A stretch of 54,659 nucleotides of DNA from a virus. The notes below the pieces were generated by a model. The model made no database searches, had not been told where the DNA came from, and saw only the letters and a program-made list of their open reading frames with translations. The position numbers were made by a program, and so were the translations under genes. Where the stretch lies: positions 1 through 54,659 of the IMG/VR virus record IMGVR_UViG_3300010158_000088; one strand, 5' to 3'. This document shows, piece after piece, positions 7,337-13,547 of the stretch. Positions within the stretch are counted from its first letter, which is position 1, and each line of letters begins with the position of its first letter.

Positions 7337-7798
7337 TTACTTCCAATCCTGTAAGGCCTCGTCGAAGTCCGAGAATCTCTTGACCACGAATCGTTTTGGT
7401 AAGGTATCGAAATATCCAAAGTCTTCGGAAGTTTTATCCAGTCGAACTTTAGACTTTATTTGTTCGTTGTTTAGATCCCCGACAAACACCAAACTAAACG
7501 AGGAATACTCAGTTTGGGCTTCGAAAGCAGACTCAGTATAATTATCCTCATAAAAGCCAATAGGTATCAAGTCTCCGGTATATTTGATTCCAATCTCTTC
7601 GAAAATCTTTCGGCGAGCTGCGGCATCTACGGATTCTCCCTTATGGACACGTCCACCAATAGGCCAGTAAATGCCTTTACATGGCTCATCTGCTCTTTTA
7701 ATGAGTAATACTTTATCCTTGTATCTCAATATAATATCAACGCATAAAATGGGTATCTTTTGTATAATTTTTTTGTATTCATTCGCTTGTATAAACAT
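7337..7798 (-). CDS. Nudix hydrolase, GDP-mannose mannosyl hydrolase-like
   Basis: 153 aa. Nudix box at 49-71 (GGRVHKGESVDAAARRKIFEEIGI, first G omitted from numbering): G49, E55, R63, E67, E68, G70 are present, but position 64 is Lys where the canonical motif has Glu. The upstream LLIKRADEPCKGIYWPIGGRVH pattern and length resemble GDP-mannose mannosyl hydrolases, whose box is also relaxed. It may hydrolyse a sugar nucleotide, fitting the two nucleotidyltransferases in this window. Substrate is inferred. Confidence 0.85.
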   Translation of the reverse strand: MFIQANEYKKIIQKIPILCVDIILRYKDKVLLIKRADEPCKGIYWPIGGRVHKGESVDAAARRKIFEEIGIKYTGDLIPIGFYEDNYTESAFEAQTEYSSFSLVFVGDLNNEQIKSKVRLDKTSEDFGYFDTLPKRFVVKRFSDFDEALQDWK

Positions 7799-7827
7799 AA
7801 TCTCTTTCTTAATGTATACAGTATTTA

Positions 7828-8220
7828 TTAGTTATCAGCATGGGGTAAATTAGCTATCTGTTTAATAAACGCTATTGCTTGTTTAATTTGATCGATATCT
7901 TTACGCATAAACGCTGTGCCAATATAGTATCCTTTTATGTTGGATAATCCCATTAGTGTATAACGATCTCTTACGTATATGTATTCTTTACCGTAGTTAT
8001 CCGCGAGTTTCTTATGGACGTAGTTATCGAATTCTGCACGGTTGCCCGCCACAATGTATGTTTCCTGTTTGTCGAGCTTAATATCCTCATCCTCATCCTC
8101 GATCATATCATTGAGATCTTCCATTGTGTAGACACCCTTTTTAATCAACATATTACCGAGGCTCTCCTCTGCTCGTTGTATTTCTTCTTCGGTAAAGACA
8201 CCCTTTGTATTGAAGGTCAT
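7828..8220 (-). CDS. hypothetical protein, 130 aa
   Basis: Acidic, with an EDEDEDIKLDKQE run near residue 45 and a C-terminal helical AFIKQIANL. It may be two-domain: a helical N-terminus (EEEIQRAEESLGNMLIKKG) and an alpha/beta part (YIVAGNRAEFDNYVHKKL). Not recognised. The ATG at 8220 directly follows TATAAT, and a repeat-rich AT-rich leader lies upstream. Confidence 0.65.
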   Translation of the reverse strand: MTFNTKGVFTEEEIQRAEESLGNMLIKKGVYTMEDLNDMIEDEDEDIKLDKQETYIVAGNRAEFDNYVHKKLADNYGKEYIYVRDRYTLMGLSNIKGYYIGTAFMRKDIDQIKQAIAFIKQIANLPHADN

Positions 8221-8382
8221 ATTATAGTAACTTTTTTCTGGAGAAATTTTTCTGGGAAATTTTTTTATAGGGAGATTTTTAAAATCAAGGTTAATATTAG
8301 CAGGCCGCTATATGCTATATAAGCATACTAGCACTTTCTGTGTGCTAATTAGGGGGGTCTGTGCTAGAGAGCTAAAATCCTG
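8221..8382 (-). promoter_or_regulatory. AT-rich intergenic leader with short repeats and hairpins
   Basis: 162 bp without a gene. The left part has three imperfect tandem copies of a CTGGGAAATTTTTT-like unit (about 8235-8285). The right part has an inverted CTAGCAC/GTGCTAG pair (about 8323-8366) and a TATGC/GCATA hairpin. No consensus early promoter is visible. It probably acts as the 5' leader or terminator region between the 8383..8556 and 7828..8220 genes. Confidence 0.4.
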
Positions 8383-8556
8383 TTAGGACACTATACGGTA
8401 TGGGTCTCCTGCCATATCCTCGTGGTAACGCTGTTCGTCTAGATATGCGATACCTTGCTCTACGAGCTCTACGTCTACACCTAGCATAACCGCTATGCTA
8501 TATGCGTTATACCCCTGGTCCATTAGAGGTTCTATATCTATGATCAGATCTTTCAT
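8383..8556 (-). CDS. tiny HTH-like protein, 57 aa
   Basis: Predicted mostly helical. NAYSIAVMLGVDVELVEQGI resembles a helix-turn-helix of the sigma70-region-4/XRE kind (small residue at turn, V-D-x-E-x-V). Similar short patterns occur in the 13544..13681 and 14635..14802 genes. It starts 10 bp after the stop of 8566..8823, consistent with one transcript from the 8849..8877 promoter. Confidence 0.6.
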   Translation of the reverse strand: MKDLIIDIEPLMDQGYNAYSIAVMLGVDVELVEQGIAYLDEQRYHEDMAGDPYRIVS

Positions 8557-8565
8557 GCTATACCC

Positions 8566-8823
8566 TTATGCGTATTCGTAGAACTTAACTGTGGGGTCTA
8601 ATGCTGTCAATTGCTTCGCAACTTTGGTCAACTGCTTGTGACGGGCAATAACTGTTGCTCGGGGCAACTCGCCATCGCAGGTCAAGTTCTCAGGGGATAA
8701 ATCTGAGTCGATCATATCGGCAATGCGCTGACGGTCTTCTCGAGATGCTAGGCTCAGACCTTTCTTGTTGAATATCGCATTCCACGAGTTCTTTTGATTC
8801 ACGTACTCTTTGAGTTCTTTCAT
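8566..8823 (-). CDS. hypothetical phage protein, 85 aa
   Basis: Start ATG at 8823 is preferred over 8880 because AAGGAGCAAGC precedes it and the longer form would start upstream of the -10. Helical and charged; contains LSLASREDRQRIADMIDSDL. Small phage proteins of this kind are widespread but I know no function. First gene of the transcript from 8849..8877. Confidence 0.65.
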   Translation of the reverse strand: MKELKEYVNQKNSWNAIFNKKGLSLASREDRQRIADMIDSDLSPENLTCDGELPRATVIARHKQLTKVAKQLTALDPTVKFYEYA

Positions 8824-8848
8824 GCTTGCTCCTTTGTTACTATGTCTT

Positions 8849-8877
8849 ATTATAACACCGTTTGGTACGAAAGTCAA
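8849..8877 (-). promoter_or_regulatory. sigma70-type early promoter
   Basis: TTGACT, 17-nt spacer ending AAACGGTGT, TATAAT on the minus strand. It sits back to back with the plus-strand promoter 8904..8932 (27 bp between -35 boxes). Confidence 0.82.
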
Positions 8878-8903
8878 CAATAACCCTTTGGGATACTGGG
8901 GTA

Positions 8904-8932
8904 TTGACTCCTGCCCCTTTTGGTGTTATAAT
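8904..8932 (+). promoter_or_regulatory. plus-strand sigma70-type promoter, antisense to the AAA+ gene
   Basis: TTGACT at 8904, 17-nt spacer ending CTTTTGGTGT, TATAAT at 8927..8932. It shares the GGTGTTATAAT extended -10 with the minus-strand set but points right, into the 3' end of the AAA+ gene. No plus-strand gene follows. The next good plus-strand terminator is the hairpin at 10562..10592. Confidence 0.65.
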
Positions 8933-9834
8933 TACGCACCTTGAGTAATAACATACTTAGCCAAGTTCTTCCAATTGCCACCCTCTGCGCGAATCTTTGT
9001 CGTTGCTATCAGAGTACGCAAACTCAAATTCTTGATGCTGTTCATGTTGTCGCGCAAAAAGTTGATTGCGTCTGCTTTGTACGCTGTACTGTATTCCTCG
9101 AGAAACTCAGGATCTGCTACAAGCACTTCCATGCGCTCGATCTTTTGACCTTGCGTCATGCTTAGGTCAACGCACATTGCTCGCGAACGAACTGCTTGGT
9201 CTAAACGCTCGAGGTCTTTGTTTGAGATGAAAATAATTGTACCTGTGAACTTGAATGACCTGGGCAGATCCTCGTCTTTCATATCTGCGTTCCAGCTGAT
9301 CCAACGCTCGCCGTATGAGTCAAGAGCGCCTTTAAGCAAATTCAATGCTACGGGGTCTGTCAACACACTGTCACAGTCGTCAAACACTAGCACTTGGCCG
9401 TTGCCTTCGAACAGCGTACGATACAAGCCCTTTGCTGTAGAGAAGCCTTTAATCACCTTATAAGACTTAGGTGTATTAATGCGAGCACCTACCTCAAACT
9501 TAGTGAGGTCTGTGGTGTCTGCCATGCCGTTGGTCTTAAGAGCTTTCAACACCGTGTGCGTCTTACCCAGGCCGCCTTGACCTGTGATAATTGCTGATGC
9601 GATTGTCTTTTTAGCGACCATGCCGACCATCTGCTCTACGAATTCAAAGCGCTCGTTGATACCAAATTCGGATGCCTTCTCAGTCACATCGTTCTGCACC
9701 TGACCTACCACAAAGCCCAGCTTTGCTAACTGGTCTTTTACATAAGATTCGTGTCGTGAGCGTGATACCATTTTGCCATCTACGAAACCCTCGAAACGAT
9801 TCTTGGTGCTGTTGAACTTGACTGCTATTTCCAT
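8932..9834 (-). CDS. AAA+ ATPase of phage type, 300 aa
   Basis: Start at 9834 (AAAAAGGAAACAAA site) rather than 9858. Residues 1-60 are a small N-terminal domain; Walker A GQGGLGKT at 85-92; Walker B VLVFDDCD at 147-154; sensor-1-like IIFISN near 202 and an arginine-rich VRSRA near 217. A single-domain P-loop ATPase of a kind seen in T4-like and other large phages; role unknown (remodelling of a nucleoprotein is a guess). Own promoter at 9865..9893; a plus-strand promoter reads against its 3' end. Confidence 0.8.
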   Translation of the reverse strand: MEIAVKFNSTKNRFEGFVDGKMVSRSRHESYVKDQLAKLGFVVGQVQNDVTEKASEFGINERFEFVEQMVGMVAKKTIASAIITGQGGLGKTHTVLKALKTNGMADTTDLTKFEVGARINTPKSYKVIKGFSTAKGLYRTLFEGNGQVLVFDDCDSVLTDPVALNLLKGALDSYGERWISWNADMKDEDLPRSFKFTGTIIFISNKDLERLDQAVRSRAMCVDLSMTQGQKIERMEVLVADPEFLEEYSTAYKADAINFLRDNMNSIKNLSLRTLIATTKIRAEGGNWKNLAKYVITQGA

Positions 9835-9864
9835 TTTGTTTCCTTTTTGCTGTAACATGTCTTA

Positions 9865-9893
9865 ATTATATGTGCTTTTGATTAAGCTGTCAA
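9865..9893 (-). promoter_or_regulatory. sigma70-type early promoter (AAA+ gene)
   Basis: TTGACA, 17-nt spacer, TATAAT on the minus strand: perfect hexamers. The TGA in the -35 is the stop codon of the 9890..10075 gene. Confidence 0.85.
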
Positions 9894-10075
9894 CCAAAAA
9901 CCCTTTGAGCATCAGGGTCATTCTCATAATACTCATTCTCGGCATCTTCGAATATAGCGTTGGTCTCAGACCAGAGCTCTAGCTCGCTGACATCTATAGT
10001 GGGTCTGGTCTCATATAAGCATCCTAAGACCATACTGATTTGAGTATCAGTTAATTGTATTGTTACTTTTCTCAT
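9890..10075 (-). CDS. hypothetical protein, 61 aa
   Basis: N-terminus MRKVTIQLTDTQISMVLGCL resembles small phage proteins with a beta strand and helix; acidic tail ENEYYENDPDAQ. ATGA overlap with the upstream 10072..10227 gene. Its last codons form the terminator hairpin 9900..9918 and its stop is in the next promoter. Confidence 0.65.
   Translation of the reverse strand: MRKVTIQLTDTQISMVLGCLYETRPTIDVSELELWSETNAIFEDAENEYYENDPDAQRVFG
9900..9918 (-). terminator. intragenic terminator hairpin
   Basis: ACCCT / AGGGT stem with a 9-nt loop, followed on the minus strand by TTTTTGG and directly by TTGACA. It lies inside the last codons of the 9890..10075 gene. Confidence 0.5.
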
Positions 10076-10227
10076 AGTGATTCCTCATATACAATTTCGT
10101 CTATAGCACATGCTAAAGCATTAAACGCATTTTGCACAGCATCATTTTCGTCTAAACCGAGTTCGTCTAAAGCATTTTGCACGCTAATTAATAAGCTGTC
10201 TAATTGTTGTTTTTGTAAATTTTGCAT
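10072..10227 (-). CDS. hypothetical protein, 51 aa
   Basis: Start at 10227 (AAGGAAACAAA site) is in the right place behind the -10 at 10255. Helical, acidic, with QNLQKQQLDSLLISVQNALD and QNAFNALACAIDEI; could form a helical hairpin. Unrecognised. Confidence 0.65.
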   Translation of the reverse strand: MQNLQKQQLDSLLISVQNALDELGLDENDAVQNAFNALACAIDEIVYEESL

Positions 10228-10254
10228 TTTGTTTCCTTTTCTTAATATGCCTCT

Positions 10255-10283
10255 ATTATAGCACAATTTGGTGAACCTGTCAA
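10255..10283 (-). promoter_or_regulatory. sigma70-type early promoter
   Basis: TTGACA, 17-nt spacer ending TTGTGC, TATAAT: perfect consensus on the minus strand. Confidence 0.88.
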
Positions 10284-10288
10284 CCAAT

Positions 10289-10309
10289 AACCCTATACCC
10301 TTACGGGTT
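10289..10309 (-). terminator. short hairpin before promoter
   Basis: On the minus strand AACCC...GGGTT, or the alternative ACCC-GTAA-GGGT, followed by TATTGG and TTGACA. Weak U-tract, so attenuator-like at best. Confidence 0.35.
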
Positions 10310-10315
10310 ATAATG

Positions 10316-10492
10316 TTACTTGCTATAATCATCTACAAAATGCATCAGCTCCTCGTAAACGCACTCATATGCATCTGTCATTACGCTATCCAAATCATCA
10401 TAGTTATCACTACAATATTTGACTGCTTCTGTAATTGAGAGACCGTTGTCTCTAGCAAAATTTGCAAATACTACTAGGGGATGCTTACTCAT
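10316..10492 (-). CDS. hypothetical protein, 58 aa
   Basis: ATG at 10492 after AGGAAATTAAAA. Starts MSKHPLVVFANFARDNGLSI; then ITEAVKYCSDNYDDLD; acidic, helical. Small N-terminal pattern (FARDNGLSITEAVKYC) has HTH-like spacing but is not convincing. First gene behind promoter 10527..10555. Confidence 0.65.
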   Translation of the reverse strand: MSKHPLVVFANFARDNGLSITEAVKYCSDNYDDLDSVMTDAYECVYEELMHFVDDYSK

Positions 10493-10526
10493 TTTTAATT
10501 TCCTTTTCTTTTCTTAATATGCCGCT

Positions 10527-10555
10527 ATTATAGCACATTCTGACCAAACCGTCAA
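10527..10555 (-). promoter_or_regulatory. sigma70-type early promoter
   Basis: TTGACG, 17-nt spacer ending ATGTGC, TATAAT on the minus strand; downstream leader GCGGCATATTAAG nearly repeats that of 10255..10283. Confidence 0.78.
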
Positions 10556-10561
10556 GCAAAG

Positions 10562-10592
10562 ACCCTATAGCCGAGTAGGACATAGGGTTTTT
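10562..10592 (+). terminator. rho-independent terminator, plus strand
   Basis: ACCCTAT / ATAGGGT 7-bp stem with a 13-nt loop followed by five T on the plus strand. On the minus strand it precedes CTTTGC-TTGACG, matching the other hairpin-promoter cassettes. It would stop rightward transcription coming from 8904..8932. Confidence 0.6.
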
Positions 10593-10636
10593 AAAAATGC
10601 AAAAGAATGCAAATTGCAAAACTATTGTATGGGGGA

Positions 10637-10754
10637 TTCTGATAGGCGATTGCTATAATAGAGAATGCCTATCGGTTCCTGGATTCTGATAGTCTCCGTC
10701 TATAATAGAAGCCGCCTATGGGAAATGCTCTGCAATAGACACAGACTATAATAG
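10637..10754 (+). repeat. three tandem promoter-like repeats
   Basis: Unit spacing 47 and 46 bp. Each has (T)TCTGATAG or CAATAG, exactly 8 nt, TATAATAG (10654, 10701, 10747), then about 6 nt and a GCCTAT or GGCTAT. The first copy forms a GATAGGC/GCCTATC inverted repeat around its TATAAT. No TTGACA-like -35 is present, so this differs from the early promoters and may be an activator-dependent promoter array or a protein-binding array. Confidence 0.6.
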
Positions 10755-10839
10755 TCGCAGGCTATGAGGTTTTGATTTCAAATTTAAAAAATTAATAATA
10801 AACTCCGGGATTCTTCACCATATACACACTTTTACGCCA

Positions 10840-10847
10840 TATAAATA
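10840..10847 (+). promoter_or_regulatory. TATAAATA motif on the plus strand
   Basis: Exact T4-late-type -10 element facing right in the non-coding gap. No plus-strand gene follows, so it may be chance or may drive an untranslated transcript. Confidence 0.25.
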
Positions 10848-10961
10848 CCGTCTAATATAGGCTCGATTATACGAGCTCTTGCGAGTTCTAGATAATGCAA
10901 ATCACGATTCTAGCAGCATCTTATATTGCGTTTAACTATTATAGCAACATAATACTTAACT

Positions 10962-11111
10962 CTACATTCCATGTCTTGAGGCAACTTTTCGATCCATCTC
11001 TGAGCGCAACTCTGTAGGCAACTCTATACGTGATCCTATAGCCATGCCTATACCGTATCCTAATAGAAACCCTATAAAAAGGCCTAATACTATGCACATA
11101 ACGTATTCCAT
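10962..11111 (-). CDS. small membrane protein, 49 aa
   Basis: MEYVMCIVLGLFIGFLLGYG is one membrane segment with GxxxG spacing; the tail (IELPTELRSEMDRKVASRH) is soluble and charged. Starts one base after the TAA of a 12-codon ORF. Unrecognised; last gene of the tiny-gene string before the non-coding gap. Confidence 0.6.
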   Translation of the reverse strand: MEYVMCIVLGLFIGFLLGYGIGMAIGSRIELPTELRSEMDRKVASRHGM

Positions 11112-11112
11112 A

Positions 11113-11151
11113 TTATAAAGTACTTTCTAGTTCTTTGATTCGATTGTTCAT
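11113..11151 (-). CDS. possible 12-codon micro-ORF
   Basis: ATG at 11151 with GGGGAT just upstream; encodes MNNRIKELESTL and stops TAA, followed by T and the next ATG. The same TAA-T-ATG junction is found on its 5' side, so both neighbours would be coupled through it. It could be a real peptide or only a coupling device. Confidence 0.3.
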   Translation of the reverse strand: MNNRIKELESTL

Positions 11152-11152
11152 A

Positions 11153-11287
11153 TTATCCCCAAATACTTTGATATATTGCGTAGAAAAAGACAAACATGGT
11201 CATAAAGAAAAGCAAAGGTTGCAATATGATAAACCATAAGAACATTATGATAAAATCCGGGTTTAAATATTTTAAATATTTTTTCAT
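11153..11287 (-). CDS. small membrane protein, 44 aa
   Basis: Basic start MKKYLKYLNPD, then 30 hydrophobic/aromatic residues (IIMFLWFIILQPLLFFMTMF) that could make one long or two short membrane segments. ATGA overlap with 11284..11466; RBS AAGGATTGAAAA. Unrecognised. Confidence 0.6.
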   Translation of the reverse strand: MKKYLKYLNPDFIIMFLWFIILQPLLFFMTMFVFFYAIYQSIWG

Positions 11288-11466
11288 TTTTCAATCCTTA
11301 CACATCGCATATTCACATATCCTTTTTTACCCTTTGCATCCGCTTCAAATGCACGAATAGCCTGTTCACATTTTTCAAAGGTATTAAATTCCATTGTGGG
11401 AATCACTGTATTGGTAAAATGCCCATTACTGTTTAACACAATCAAAACAAATACAATAGTGTTCAT
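11284..11466 (-). CDS. small secreted or membrane-anchored phage protein, 60 aa
   Basis: Hydrophobic start MNTIVFVLIVLNSNGHF, then TVIPTMEFNTFEKCEQAIRAF and a C-terminal NMRCVRIEK. Two cysteines. It belongs to a small phage family I recognise by pattern (hydrophobic start, EFxxxxxCxxA, C-V-x-I end); 12500..12694 looks like a paralog. Function unknown. Overlaps both neighbours by ATGA. Confidence 0.65.
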   Translation of the reverse strand: MNTIVFVLIVLNSNGHFTNTVIPTMEFNTFEKCEQAIRAFEADAKGKKGYVNMRCVRIEK

Positions 11467-11600
11467 TCTTCAAACTCCAAAAAGATATAGTATGGTACTA
11501 TTAGTATACCTGTTATCGTCATCAATGCGATGCCGGCCATTAGGTATACTAGATAAAATGGTGTTAGTACCCATTCAATTAAATCAACATCAAGACTCAT
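11463..11600 (-). CDS. small membrane protein, 45 aa
   Basis: Start at 11600 gives proper spacing from GGGAG (an ATG at 11603 is too close). One membrane segment about residues 14-40 (TPFYLVYLMAGIALMTITGI); acidic end FLEFEE. Overlaps the next gene by ATGA. Unrecognised. Confidence 0.6.
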   Translation of the reverse strand: MSLDVDLIEWVLTPFYLVYLMAGIALMTITGILIVPYYIFLEFEE

Positions 11601-11603
11601 CAT

Positions 11604-12029
11604 TTACTCCCAAGTTCTATGAACTTCTGCAATATGCTCAAGTCCATCATATTCTTCAACAGTATATTCAACACCGTCAGGAATATCCACAACTCTCAGG
11701 TTGGCGCAATGACCATTGGCAACATCACCTAGTTCTTCAACTACTTGGGCCAATACTGGGTCGTGACGTTCAATATCTCGTTCATAAAACGATTGTTCAG
11801 AACACAATTTATTATATGCTTGGCGATCATTCATAGGCATTGCATAAAATGCTTCACCTTCTTTTCTCTCAACACGATCTTCTGATTTTACCAACCAATA
11901 GGTCCAGAATCCCCAATAACTTTTATCCTGTTCTGGGTAAACAACAATATCTTTAATTTCAAGATATCGCATAACAGCTTCGTGACTCAAGTTAAAGCCA
12001 CCATAACATTTATTGATTACTACTTTCAT
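11604..12029 (-). CDS. conserved phage protein, 141 aa
   Basis: Start at 12029 preferred (GGAG seven bases upstream). MKVVINKCYGGFNLSHEAVM, a central FWTYWLVKSEDRVERK, RHDPVLAQVVEELGDVANG, and a C-terminal VVDIPDGVEYTVEEYDG with HIAEVHRTW form a pattern widespread in unrelated tailed phages. Function unknown to me. Follows the 12032..12430 gene with a stop-start gap of two bases. Confidence 0.75.
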   Translation of the reverse strand: MKVVINKCYGGFNLSHEAVMRYLEIKDIVVYPEQDKSYWGFWTYWLVKSEDRVERKEGEAFYAMPMNDRQAYNKLCSEQSFYERDIERHDPVLAQVVEELGDVANGHCANLRVVDIPDGVEYTVEEYDGLEHIAEVHRTWE

Positions 12030-12031
12030 TA

Positions 12032-12430
12032 TCAATCTCCAAAAACTGTTCCACGTTGTTGCTCATAATCATAGAATGCTACTAGCTTAGCTGGCTCGTT
12101 ATTTTCTGGCTTAGCATAATAAACAGTTAAGCCACCTAGATCACGCGATGCATAAAACTGCGTCTCGTTAAAAATAGTAAGTTCAGCTAACACTTCTAGC
12201 TCATCAGAATACTCACGATCGCTGTAGTCTATAGTATAGACTTTAGTGTTATTAATTTTCTCAGATTCTTTGTCAGTTATTTGATGCACAATGTTGCCCT
12301 CGTTTACGTTGGTCTGAAGTTTGTTGAATGCATAATACAAATGCTTCACGTCTGCATCGTCAGAGTACTTGCCATATACTTTGTCGATAGCTGAAAACAT
12401 ATACTGAAAGTGTTGTTGCTGTGTCTGCAT
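12032..12430 (-). CDS. hypothetical protein, 132 aa
   Basis: Glutamine-rich start MQTQQQHFQYMFSAIDKVYG, then a beta-rich part with aromatic and acidic residues (YTIDYSDREYSDELEVLAEL, FYASRDLGGLTVYYAKPEN). First gene behind promoter 12456..12484. Not recognised. Confidence 0.65.
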   Translation of the reverse strand: MQTQQQHFQYMFSAIDKVYGKYSDDADVKHLYYAFNKLQTNVNEGNIVHQITDKESEKINNTKVYTIDYSDREYSDELEVLAELTIFNETQFYASRDLGGLTVYYAKPENNEPAKLVAFYDYEQQRGTVFGD

Positions 12431-12455
12431 AGTATTCTCCGAGTTGCTAGATCTT

Positions 12456-12484
12456 AATTATAACACCTTTGGCATTCTATGTCA
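12456..12484 (-). promoter_or_regulatory. sigma70-type early promoter
   Basis: TTGACA, 17-nt spacer ending CCAAAGGTGT, TATAAT; perfect hexamers with extended -10 on the minus strand. Confidence 0.88.
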
Positions 12485-12499
12485 AGCGCTTTCTAGCAT

Positions 12500-12694
12500 T
12501 CAATCTCTATCCACTCCAACGCAGATATAGGACTTTCGGTTATCCTGATTTTTCTTGGACAACCGTTTTTCCTCTCTAAAGCATTCTGTCCAATTATCAT
12601 AATACTTTAGTGGTTCATACCTAAGATCAACCTTTTGAGTTGTTGGATCCTGTGTAAGAATGGCTACTACTAATACTATATCTGGAAAAATCAT
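12500..12694 (-). CDS. small secreted or membrane-anchored phage protein, 64 aa
   Basis: Start at 12694 (MIFPDIVLVVAILTQDP) chosen because it removes a 95-bp overlap and aligns with the paralog at 11284..11466: hydrophobic start, EPLKYYDNWTECFREEK, and a C-terminal YICVGVDRD. An upstream start at 12793 would add an alternative signal peptide. No clear SD for either, so the start is uncertain. Confidence 0.55.
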   Translation of the reverse strand: MIFPDIVLVVAILTQDPTTQKVDLRYEPLKYYDNWTECFREEKRLSKKNQDNRKSYICVGVDRD

Positions 12695-12698
12695 ATTG

Positions 12699-12926
12699 TT
12701 AAATGTAAAAACATTCTCCGCGTTTGTCTGCACCGATAGAATCATACACATACTCACGGACAACAGTATCCAATGCCTCGCCGTATAGATCATGGTTGCT
12801 ATCTGCTAATTGCACAAGTTCTTCGTATGTTTGTGCCCAAGTATAATTATTTTGTATTGCTCGCAACACAATGCCGTGAATTTCGTTGTTGCCTTCAGGT
12901 GAATACATTCCGTAATTGTTTACCAT
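12699..12926 (-). CDS. hypothetical protein, 75 aa
   Basis: ATG at 12926 after AAGGAATTGGC, overlapping the upstream gene by 7 nt. Acidic, helical; contains VLRAIQNNYTWAQTYEELVQ and LYGEALDTVVREYVYDSIG. Unrecognised. Confidence 0.6.
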   Translation of the reverse strand: MVNNYGMYSPEGNNEIHGIVLRAIQNNYTWAQTYEELVQLADSNHDLYGEALDTVVREYVYDSIGADKRGECFYI

Positions 12927-13234
12927 GCCAATTCCTTTGCTTTAAATCTGATCTGACCTTCATACTCAAACTGAGACTTCTCAAAGTCTGTCATATAGTC
13001 GTTATCAACCAATTCCCATCCCATCACCTCACGGCGAAAGTATTCGCTGTTCTCTTCAATCTGACTGCGAAGAGCCATGACCGCTTCGGTGGCTTCTTTC
13101 TCACCGCCTTTAAACTTGGGCACAAAGAAGTCTTCGCCACCTTTGAACTTCCAATACTGGGGGCACTCACCTTTGCCGTCCCAATCATGTGCGCCATAGT
13201 TCTCTTGATCCTGTGTCCAAATGTGCAATTTCAT
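12920..13234 (-). CDS. conserved phage protein, 104 aa
   Basis: Start at 13234 (AAAAAGGAACAGAC site), not 13285. MKLHIWTQDQENYGAHDWDG, then CPQYWKFKGGEDFFVPKFKG, and EYFRREVMGWELVDNDYMTD form a pattern seen in many unrelated phages; function unknown. Aromatic-rich, soluble. First gene behind promoter 13265..13293. Confidence 0.75.
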   Translation of the reverse strand: MKLHIWTQDQENYGAHDWDGKGECPQYWKFKGGEDFFVPKFKGGEKEATEAVMALRSQIEENSEYFRREVMGWELVDNDYMTDFEKSQFEYEGQIRFKAKELAW

Positions 13235-13264
13235 TGTCTGTTCCTTTTTGCTGTTCATGTCATT

Positions 13265-13293
13265 ATTATAACACCTTTTGGTCAACCAGTCAA
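13265..13293 (-). promoter_or_regulatory. sigma70-type early promoter
   Basis: TTGACT, 17-nt spacer ending CCAAAAGGTGT, TATAAT on the minus strand, directly after the terminator at 13298..13318. Confidence 0.85.
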
Positions 13294-13297
13294 GAAA

Positions 13298-13318
13298 AAC
13301 CCTGCACAGAGCAGGGTT
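13298..13318 (-). terminator. rho-independent terminator fused to a promoter
   Basis: AACCCTGC / GCAGGGTT perfect 8-bp stem, 5-nt loop, then TTTTC on the minus strand and immediately TTGACT. Confidence 0.75.
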
Positions 13319-13346
13319 ACTATAGGTAATAAAAAGGTTTTACCTT

Positions 13347-13547
13347 TTAGAGATACGTATCTATTTGAGATCCCTTAGCTCTAATAGCTTGTATAAAGGC
13401 TCTTTGTGTATAAATGATGTCTGCAACTGTCGCGACGAATTGCGTATTTTGCACTTCCACTCTTTCAGGTAAAGAATGTGCATCTGTACGTCTAAGTTCA
13501 GTCACAAGGTTAATAGTAGGGACAACTTCTGCAGAATGAATTCTCAT
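13347..13547 (-). CDS. hypothetical protein, 66 aa
   Basis: Contains VVPTINLVTELRRTDAHSLP, then QFVATVADIIYTQRAFIQAI: two probable helices. ATGA overlap with the HTH-like gene upstream. Unrecognised. Confidence 0.6.
   Translation of the reverse strand: MRIHSAEVVPTINLVTELRRTDAHSLPERVEVQNTQFVATVADIIYTQRAFIQAIRAKGSQIDTYL

Larger units (their letters stand above)
10593..10961. other. longest non-coding gap
   Basis: With the promoter and hairpin just to the left this is a 470-bp gap (10493-10961). I find no start codon followed by a credible reading frame on either strand. It holds the tandem repeats (10637-10754), an AT-rich stretch 10770-10800, a plus-strand TATAAATA at 10840-10847, and small inverted repeats (CTCG-ATTATA-CGAG near 10861, CTC-TTGC-GAG). 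It may contain an origin or an untranslated RNA; neither can be shown by eye. Confidence 0.5.

Noticed and set aside
7800-7830. AATAAATA and similar near-matches to late promoters (also near 4870, 36790, 46695, 51890)
   Set aside because: One mismatch to TATAAATA in AT-rich DNA is expected often by chance; only exact matches in intergenic positions were kept, plus one internal exact match at low confidence.
8941-9597. Plus-strand frames behind the antisense promoter
   Set aside because: Start at TTG or ATG without ribosome sites and mirror the AAA+ gene; the promoter more likely makes an untranslated RNA.
10850-10920. Possible tRNA or cloverleaf in the non-coding gap
   Set aside because: Small hairpins (CTCG/CGAG) are present but no acceptor stem, anticodon loop or TTCGA arm can be assembled.
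12500-12793. Longer form of the 12500..12694 gene with a signal peptide-like start
   Set aside because: Requires 95 bp overlap with the 12699..12926 frame and breaks the alignment with its paralog at 11284..11466; kept only as an alternative start.
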